A stretch of DNA of 20,454 bases from an uncultured Lachnospiraceae bacterium (GTDB lineage Bacteria > Bacillota_A > Clostridia > Lachnospirales > Lachnospiraceae): the NCBI GenBank assembly GCA_910587905.1, contig CAJUOF010000121.1, forward strand, positions 1 through 20,454, given 5' to 3'. Positions 14,778 to 20,454 of the stretch are shown piece by piece (positions within the stretch are counted from its first letter, which is position 1; each line of letters opens with the position of its first letter). A program made the translations under genes and the position numbers. Under the pieces are notes generated by a model. That model worked only from the letters and a program-made list of their open reading frames with translations, searched no databases and was not told the origin of the DNA.

Positions 14778-15587
14778 ATGTTAAACAGCATTTCAGCCAT
14801 GAATCCTTATTATTCCATGTACCGCTATGGTTCTGCTTCCGCCATTTCTTCCGTCCGCAGGGTGCAGAGACATCCCGTGCAGGATACGGAGCGTGTCTCT
14901 GCACCGCAGGCAGAGAAGGCCGTTTCCGGAACAGCTCCCGAAAATGCGTCCTCCGTCTCCCGGCCGGCCCTTTCCTGGGGCGGCCGGCTGTTTCTGACAG
15001 CTCCGGCCGCAGATTCCCCGGCAGCCGAAGGGACTCCCGCTTCCGGCTTCATGCAGATGGGCACCTCCCCGGAAGAACTGGCGGTGAGGATGCGGATCCA
15101 ATATCCCGGCCAGGCTGCGGCTGTCTCGGGCTTCCCTGCCGCTTCCGGAAATGCGGAAGAAGTCCCGGGACTTACCAAACAGGAGGAAGGCGTTTCCGGG
15201 AATGAGGCGCTTGAAAAGCTCGACGGCAGCGAGGAATGCCAGACCTGTAAGCAGCGGAAATACCAGGACGGCTCCGACGACATGGGCGTTTCCTTTAAGA
15301 CGCCCACCCACGTAGCCCCGGAGGCTGCCGCCTCTGCCGTCCGCGGCCATGAGCAGGAGCACGTGGTTCGGGAACAGGCCAAGGCCGAGCGGGAGGACCG
15401 CCGGGTCGTCAGCCAGGACGTCACCCTCCACACCGGCATCTGCCCGGAGTGCGGCAAGGTCTATATCTCCGGCGGCACCACCAGGACCGTCACCGCGGCA
15501 GAATCAGAACCGCAGGCAGAGGACTTTGCAGCAGACGACTCCGGACAGGAGCCGGCAGGCAGACAGCCGTTCCGGGCAGTCGCGTGA
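14778..15587 (+). CDS. SprA-related putative zinc metalloprotease-like protein (HEQEH)
   Basis: A 269-residue protein from the ATG at 14778, with GAAAGG 8 nt upstream. The first 140 residues are low-complexity, rich in Ala, Pro and Ser. The conserved core starts at C154-x2-C157 (CQTCKQRKYQDGS), runs through VSFKTPTH, then HEQEH (H191-H195, an HExxH motif in a helix) and ends with C222-x2-C225 (CPECGKVYISGGTT). The two CxxC pairs probably build a structural zinc site and HExxH a second, catalytic-like site. I recognise this as the SprA-related family common in Clostridia. Proteolysis is predicted, not shown. No secretion signal is seen. A strong terminator closes the single-gene transcript. 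Confidence 0.8.
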   Translation: MLNSISAMNPYYSMYRYGSASAISSVRRVQRHPVQDTERVSAPQAEKAVSGTAPENASSVSRPALSWGGRLFLTAPAADSPAAEGTPASGFMQMGTSPEELAVRMRIQYPGQAAAVSGFPAASGNAEEVPGLTKQEEGVSGNEALEKLDGSEECQTCKQRKYQDGSDDMGVSFKTPTHVAPEAAASAVRGHEQEHVVREQAKAEREDRRVVSQDVTLHTGICPECGKVYISGGTTRTVTAAESEPQAEDFAADDSGQEPAGRQPFRAVA

Positions 15588-15606
15588 TCCCTTTCCGCAA
15601 AGTCAG

Positions 15607-15658
15607 ATACCGCCGGAGGCCCTGATCTTCAGGCAGCCTCCGGCGGTATTTTTTCTTT
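15607..15658 (+). terminator. Very strong intrinsic terminator
   Basis: A 13-bp perfect stem (ATACCGCCGGAGG at 15607-15619, complement at 15637-15649) with a nested CCTGA/TCAGG stem is followed by TTTTTTCTTTT. It ends the HEQEH gene; the convergent kinase operon stops about 110 bp further on. Confidence 0.93.
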
Positions 15659-15768
15659 TGGTTCAAAAGAAAATAAATCATTTCTTTTGCCTTTTTATCG
15701 TTTATTTGTCTATATAAATATTCATAGGCCGCCTCCGCCTGAACCGTCACCGCCAGTCCATATACTTT

Positions 15769-18462
15769 CTACGCATCCGGCCTTGTCATTTCTGGCAAGG
15801 AGAGCGCAGCATCATTCTTTTTCATAAACAACAAGCCGAATGAACCGGGCCCGCAGTTGCAGGCAATGGCAGAAGATGCCTTCTTCAGATAGACCCTCTC
15901 AAAGGGGCAGTACTGTTGTACCAGGCGCTCAATGAGCCGGATACTTCTCTCCTCCAACCCCGCATAGGTGATAAAAAGGACCCTCCTGTCGATATTCCTT
16001 GTGTTTGAGAGCACCCTCCGCACATAACGCTTCACAATGTGGACAAAGCCTCCCATCTCCATGCCGCTGACGACCATCCGGCTCTTTCTGAGGGAAATGA
16101 CCGGATGAAGGAGCAGTGCGTCGCAGAGAATTTGCACCCGTTTGGAGATATGGCCCGCCTGACACATCATATGCGTGCTGTCAATGATGAAAGCAGAGGA
16201 AACATAACGTCTCAGCTTTTTCACCACTTTCACGATCTCTGCCTTCGGAACATGGTTTTCCGCCATGGAAGCGGCATAAAGCACCACCAATCCCATGCTG
16301 CTGGAAAGATGTCCGGAATCCAGAACTGTAACGTTCTCAAAGGACTTCGCCGCCTCAAGGGCATTGTAATATCCCTGGCTGACATACTTCGCCATGGTAA
16401 TGTGGATCACATTCTGGGCCTCCGTCAGCTTCTCCGCAAAAAACCGCTCATAGTCCTCCACCGCCGGTGGCTGGGAAAACCCTTTTTCCCCTGAAACGAT
16501 ATGCAAAAGCAACTCATCCGCCTTCAGCTCCTTCTCATCCAGAAACCGTCCTCGGTCCGTGCAGACATAATAGGGACATACGGAAATATCATATGCCTTC
16601 CGCAGAGATTCCGGAAGATCGCATACGCTGTCCGTTGTCACCATGAGAGAACGTCTCTTCGCCTGTTCAAAAATCAGGACATCCTTTCCGATTTCCGACT
16701 GACCGGCATACTCGCTCAATTTCACCAATCCCTTGGGAAGAATGCTCAAAACGCTCGCCTCCAACAAAGCTCCACTCACCGGCTTCGCCAGATAACCGCT
16801 GAATCCCTCCTTCCGGTAAAGCAGTTGATTGTCACTTCCCGCATTGGCAGTCAGTGCGATCACCGGCACATTCCGGCAAAGTCCCCCCGGCTGTGACTGC
16901 AGGGCATGAAGGCACTGGATCCCGTCCATCTCCGGCATCAGATGGTCCATCAAAATGGCATCGTAATGCTGGATCTGTGTCAGCCTCAGGCATTCGGCAC
17001 CGCTTATAGCCGTGTCAATATGAATCTTCGTGGCCGAAAGGAGCTTCCGCACCACCATCAGATTCATTTCGTTGTCGTCCACCACAAGAATGTGCGCCTC
17101 CGGCGCCTCAAAGCTCTGCCTGTACTGCTCCCCTGCACGGACTCTCACACGGGAGTCCAGCGTAAAGACTCCCAGCTCCTTATTATCCACGATATCCTGG
17201 TCCAACATAACCAGGAAGGTCGAACCTTTGGTATACACACTGTTGACGCTGATCTCTCCGCCCATGAGCCCCACCAACTGATGAACGATACTCAGACCCA
17301 GCCCGGTGCCTTCAATATGACGGTTTTTTTCCTCATTCACCCGTTTAAACGCATTAAAGATATAAGGAATGTTTTCCTTCTTCACACCCTGTCCGGTATC
17401 CTCCACCGAATACCAGACCCGCACTCGGTTCAAGGTCAGGCGCTCGCACCAGATAGAAAACGTGACAGAGCCTTCATTCGTATACTTCACCGCATTGTTC
17501 AGCAGATTGATCAGGACCTGCTTGATCCGGACCTCGTCGCCGCAGAGCATGCTAGGAATCGAGGCATCTACATGAAGTTGAAATTGCAGCCCCTTCTCCT
17601 TCGCTTTCACCCAGACCATATTGACGATCTCCGAAAAAAGCGCTCCCGTCTCATAAGAAACATTGACGATCTCCATCTTTCCGGATTTGATTTTGGACAA
17701 GTCCAGGATATCGTTGATCAATGTAAGCAACATCTTACTGGCACCCTGGATGTTCCTCGCATTCTCAGCGACGTCCTCCGGAATGTCTCCCCGCAGGATG
17801 ATTTCATTTAAGCCGATGATTGTATTGATCGGCGTGCGGATCTCATGGCTCATGCTGGAGAAAAAATGATTCTCCGCCTTGTTCAGCTCCTCAATCTCCT
17901 TTTTCTGCTGCCTGGAAATCTCATTTTCCCGTTCATAAAGCCGGTTCAGGAACAAAAGCAGCACACTGGTCATCACCCCTACCAGGATGACGGAGACCGC
18001 GGAACAGAAAAAATAATGAGCCTCCGTATTTTGTGTGGCAGCCTCCGGGAAATGAAAATTCATATAATAACAAAGCAGCGTCTCAACCATGCAGAGCAGG
18101 AAAAAGACAATCTTACGCCTGCCCTCCACTGTAATGCCAATGTAAATAAAGCAGAGCACAAACCATTCCGGCACTCCACTATAAAAGCCTCCTGCCGAAA
18201 AAAAGCTAACCGGAAACAACAAAAGAAGCAGTACCGTAATGACCGTGGCCCCCGCATTGATACATTCTTTTCGGATACTGATCCTCACAACTGCCGCTAT
18301 ACAGGCAAGACTCACCACCAGGATCAGCAGATTCACCCAATTCCTTCCCATTAACAATATGATCGCCAACGCAACCATACTGATTGCCGTAACCACACGG
18401 AACATGCGCTCTCGAAGGCCGATCCGATGGTCAAAAATTATCTCAAACCACTTTTTCAACAC
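15769..18462 (-). CDS. Hybrid histidine kinase-receiver with C-terminal DegV (FakB-like) domain
   Basis: An 897-residue fusion. About six membrane helices (15-175) and a short coiled coil precede the HisKA domain with phosphoacceptor His206 in SMSHEIRTPI. The ATPase domain has N-box Asn323 (NLLNNAVKY), VEDTGQG (353-359) and GTGLGLSI (385-392). A receiver follows (456-575) with phospho-Asp506 in MDHLMP and Lys560 in AKP. Residues 605-882 are a DegV domain: VTTDSVCDLP, FSQPP, DSGHLSSSMG, VISLRKSRM, GPGSFGLLF. DegV proteins bind fatty acids and feed the FakA kinase, but the usual carboxylate-binding residues look replaced here. The GTG at 18462 has GGGAGG 9 nt upstream; a TTG at 18486, directly after the upstream stop codon, lacks one. 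It is the second gene of an operon with an Hpt-carrying kinase. Confidence 0.88.
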   Translation of the reverse strand: MLKKWFEIIFDHRIGLRERMFRVVTAISMVALAIILLMGRNWVNLLILVVSLACIAAVVRISIRKECINAGATVITVLLLLLFPVSFFSAGGFYSGVPEWFVLCFIYIGITVEGRRKIVFFLLCMVETLLCYYMNFHFPEAATQNTEAHYFFCSAVSVILVGVMTSVLLLFLNRLYERENEISRQQKKEIEELNKAENHFFSSMSHEIRTPINTIIGLNEIILRGDIPEDVAENARNIQGASKMLLTLINDILDLSKIKSGKMEIVNVSYETGALFSEIVNMVWVKAKEKGLQFQLHVDASIPSMLCGDEVRIKQVLINLLNNAVKYTNEGSVTFSIWCERLTLNRVRVWYSVEDTGQGVKKENIPYIFNAFKRVNEEKNRHIEGTGLGLSIVHQLVGLMGGEISVNSVYTKGSTFLVMLDQDIVDNKELGVFTLDSRVRVRAGEQYRQSFEAPEAHILVVDDNEMNLMVVRKLLSATKIHIDTAISGAECLRLTQIQHYDAILMDHLMPEMDGIQCLHALQSQPGGLCRNVPVIALTANAGSDNQLLYRKEGFSGYLAKPVSGALLEASVLSILPKGLVKLSEYAGQSEIGKDVLIFEQAKRRSLMVTTDSVCDLPESLRKAYDISVCPYYVCTDRGRFLDEKELKADELLLHIVSGEKGFSQPPAVEDYERFFAEKLTEAQNVIHITMAKYVSQGYYNALEAAKSFENVTVLDSGHLSSSMGLVVLYAASMAENHVPKAEIVKVVKKLRRYVSSAFIIDSTHMMCQAGHISKRVQILCDALLLHPVISLRKSRMVVSGMEMGGFVHIVKRYVRRVLSNTRNIDRRVLFITYAGLEERSIRLIERLVQQYCPFERVYLKKASSAIACNCGPGSFGLLFMKKNDAALSLPEMTRPDA

Positions 18463-18471
18463 CCAGTGCTT

Positions 18472-18477
18472 CCTCCC
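18472..18477 (-). promoter_or_regulatory. Ribosome binding site that decides the kinase-DegV start
   Basis: GGGAGG on the minus strand lies 9 nt before GTG at 18462. The earlier in-frame TTG at 18486 has no Shine-Dalgarno sequence. The site is 10 nt past the stop codon of the upstream kinase gene, consistent with operon translation. Confidence 0.65.
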
Positions 18478-18486
18478 GTTTTTCAA

Positions 18487-20454
18487 TTATAATCCGGCAA
18501 TGGTCTCACATACCTCGTCGTACAGGCGAAGCAAATCGGGATGCCCGTGCCGGATATACTCCACATTGCCCTTTTTCCCGGCCTGCTCCAGAAGCCTTGC
18601 CTGATCCGCAAGCGGTTCCGCACCGATGGTCAGCGACGTGCTTTTCAGCGCATGAACCTTGACCGCATAATCGGCCCAGTTGCCGGTCTCATACAGGAAA
18701 ACTATTTCCGCCCTCTTCTCTACGGCCTGGTCACAGAACATGTGCAGCATTTCCAGATAAAATCCTTCCTCCCCGCAACAGTAATCCAATCCCAAAGGCA
18801 CATTGATGCCAATCTTCTTCAAAGGCTCAAAAGACAGCGAGTATTCCTCCCCGGAAGCAGCCTTCTCTAAACGATCTTCTTCCTCGGAGCTGTCTTCCAA
18901 ATATTCCTCTTCTCGATGCTCTTCTTCCAAGCGCTCTTCTTCCGAATGAGTTTCTTCCGGTGCGGCTTCCTCCAACACGGCTTCTTCCAAAGCCGTCTTC
19001 CCTTCCTCCCTACATTCTCCGGCTTCCATCTCTTCCGGTTCCGTCTCCGCAGGCTTCCTCTCTTCCGGTTTCCCCTCTTTGAATCTGCCCTCTTCCGATT
19101 TCCTCTTCTTCGCCTGCACCTCTTCGTTCAGGGGCGCCTCCCCATGCATAGGAACCTCCCCATACTGAACACATTCCTCCGGCAAGACCTTATGCAGCAC
19201 CCGCTCCAAAACAGGCCGCTCAATGGGCTTCGGAATAAATTCCGTAAACCCTTCCTGCCGGAACATTTCTCTTGCACCGCTGATGGTATTGGCTGTCAAG
19301 GCAATCACCGGCAAATCCTGATACATTCCACCATTGAGCTCACGAATTTGCTTCAATGTCTGCACCCCGTCAAAGCCAGGCATCATATGATCTAAGAAAA
19401 CCATGTCATACGCCGTGGAAGCACACCGTTCCACCGCCTCCTTCCCGCTCAGACAGGTATCCACCTGAATTCCATAGCTTCCCAGAACTCCCTTCGCTAC
19501 CACCAGGTTCATTTCCTCGTCGTCCACGGCCAGTACCCGGACCCCCTCACAGGAAAAAGGCCGTCGGCCTGCAGCCTGCGCCTCCCCAAAGCCGTTCGCT
19601 CCCGCCTCACCGTTGAGCAGATTCACCACAGAAAGGGCAAAGAACGGCTTGTGGACCACCAGAAGCCTGCTGTCCCTGTCTAGCATAAATTCTCGTTCTG
19701 CAATCACCACCACCTGGAGCGTGGCAGCCAGCTCTTCATAATAAGCAGTGTTCTCTTCATATTCCGCCTGTGCAATAAACACATGCGTCAGCGCATGATT
19801 ATTTTGCAGCTTGAGAAGTCCTTCAAAATTGTGGACCTGATATCCCTCAATGCCAAGCCCCTCCACCATATGGAGGATCATATTGTCATAATATCTGCGA
19901 ACCTCGTCGCTGGCATACTTCTCCGGTCGAAAATAACAGGCAATGCACAGCCGGCCCGGGTCAAAGATCGACAGAGCCTGCCTGTCGTTCTCCACACCCT
20001 GGGGAATCGTAATATGGGCCTGCAGACCCTGCTGCTCCTTGCTGTCAAACGAGACAAATCCACCCATGGCATGGAGAAGTCCCCTGGCAATGGGAAGGCC
20101 AAGTCCCAGCCCGCCCGCAAAGCGGCTGCTCCCAGATTCCGCCTGGTAAAAATCATCACACATCTGCGCAAGCTGGGAATCCGTCATGCCGATTCCCGTA
20201 TCACAGACATCTATGAGCAGATTGATCCCATAGCTCTCCCGCCGGAATTCAATACACACATTCAAGCCGCCCTCTTCCGTGAACTTAAGAGCATTCTCCA
20301 GCAGGATTTTAAGAACATGGGAAATCTTTTCCACATCCCCGATCAAAACTGCCGGTATCTTCGGGTCGAGATCAAACACCATCTCCAGATGCTGCTTGCT
20401 GCTCTGCATGGCAGTCATCGTGATAATATCATTGAGCAGAGAGGTGATCATGTA
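18487..20454 (-). CDS. Hybrid histidine kinase with receiver, Glu-rich linker and Hpt domain (5' end outside window)
   Basis: 655 residues are visible, and the reading frame is open to the window edge. Numbering from the ATG at 20451, an ATPase domain (about 25-150) has Asn53 in LLENALKF, DTGIG (84-88) and GLGLGLPI. A divergent receiver-like stretch (165-280) lacks the DD pair. A true receiver (303-425) has phospho-Asp354 in LDHMMPG and Lys408 in PKP. A Glu-rich, low-complexity linker (about 440-535) leads to an Hpt domain with His600 in VHALKST. The stretch MITSLLNDII at its start looks like the end of the HisKA domain, so the true start, sensor and HisKA phosphoacceptor are beyond the edge. 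The ATG at 20451 is not the real start. The stop codon lies 24 nt before the next kinase's GTG. Confidence 0.9.
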   Translation of the reverse strand, partial: YMITSLLNDIITMTAMQSSKQHLEMVFDLDPKIPAVLIGDVEKISHVLKILLENALKFTEEGGLNVCIEFRRESYGINLLIDVCDTGIGMTDSQLAQMCDDFYQAESGSSRFAGGLGLGLPIARGLLHAMGGFVSFDSKEQQGLQAHITIPQGVENDRQALSIFDPGRLCIACYFRPEKYASDEVRRYYDNMILHMVEGLGIEGYQVHNFEGLLKLQNNHALTHVFIAQAEYEENTAYYEELAATLQVVVIAEREFMLDRDSRLLVVHKPFFALSVVNLLNGEAGANGFGEAQAAGRRPFSCEGVRVLAVDDEEMNLVVAKGVLGSYGIQVDTCLSGKEAVERCASTAYDMVFLDHMMPGFDGVQTLKQIRELNGGMYQDLPVIALTANTISGAREMFRQEGFTEFIPKPIERPVLERVLHKVLPEECVQYGEVPMHGEAPLNEEVQAKKRKSEEGRFKEGKPEERKPAETEPEEMEAGECREEGKTALEEAVLEEAAPEETHSEEERLEEEHREEEYLEDSSEEEDRLEKAASGEEYSLSFEPLKKIGINVPLGLDYCCGEEGFYLEMLHMFCDQAVEKRAEIVFLYETGNWADYAVKVHALKSTSLTIGAEPLADQARLLEQAGKKGNVEYIRHGHPDLLRLYDEVCETIAGL
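18850..19135 (-). repeat. Low-complexity Glu-rich coding repeat (interdomain linker)
   Basis: Within the Hpt-containing kinase, this stretch encodes many short E-E-x or EE-rich units (KSEEGRF, KPEERKP, EEEHREEEYL). At DNA level the plus strand is rich in CTTCTTCC and TCTTCC repeats. It separates the receiver from the Hpt domain. Slippage-type length change is likely between strains. Confidence 0.8.

Noticed and set aside
16906..17811. 301-codon open frame on the plus strand
   Set aside because: It is antisense to the kinase and receiver domains of the DegV fusion, which have clear catalytic motifs; the antisense product is low-complexity and His-rich.
20449..20451. ATG at 20451 as the real start of the Hpt-containing kinase
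   Set aside because: The frame is open to the window edge and the protein begins in the middle of the end of a HisKA domain, so this is an internal Met.

Overview
The window looks like a chromosomal segment of a moderately GC-rich anaerobic member of the Clostridia, most likely Lachnospiraceae. The evidence is strong AGGAGG-type ribosome binding sites, sigma-A promoters of the TTGACA-17-TATAAT kind, ferredoxin-rich anaerobic oxidoreductases, a small C-x-C-x2-C protein and an HEQEH protein of types I associate with Clostridia, and hybrid histidine kinases. I see no rRNA, tRNA, insertion sequence, CRISPR array or phage gene. Species cannot be named from the sequence alone.

Layout, left to right. 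Positions 1-231 (minus) hold the N-terminus of alanine dehydrogenase. An NAD-type short-chain dehydrogenase (506-1291, minus) and a ribulokinase-like FGGY kinase (1505-3169, plus) diverge from a shared promoter region and probably serve pentitol or pentulose catabolism. A nested inverted repeat separates the kinase from a MarR regulator plus small Cys-motif protein operon (4071-3268, minus). Next are recD2 and a SprT-like zinc protease with overlapping stop and start codons (6929-4129, minus). Three 23-bp hairpin repeats follow (7025-7093), then queT (7687-7181, minus) behind a probable preQ1 riboswitch. A Uma2-family protein (7941-8522) is divergent from queT.

The middle is redox metabolism on the plus strand: an aldo/keto reductase with a C-terminal ferredoxin module (8568-9695), then an 860-residue fusion of CoA-disulfide-reductase-like flavoprotein, rhodanese-like, siroheme sulfite/nitrite reductase-like and 8Fe ferredoxin parts (9758-12340), closed by a strong terminator. 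After this come a membrane-anchored zinc-ribbon/YD-repeat protein (12505-14241), a convergent DUF1294 membrane protein (14578-14291, minus) and a SprA-related HExxH protein (14778-15587) with another strong terminator.

The right end (20454-15769, minus) is a two-gene phosphorelay operon. The upstream gene, cut by the window edge, has ATPase, pseudo-receiver, receiver, Glu-rich linker and Hpt parts. The downstream gene is a membrane hybrid histidine kinase whose receiver is followed by a complete DegV-like domain. DegV proteins are fatty-acid-binding (FakB) proteins, so a kinase-receiver-DegV fusion paired with an Hpt-carrying partner is the most unusual system here. Its DegV part seems to have lost the residues that bind the fatty-acid carboxylate in FakB, which suggests another ligand or a regulatory role.
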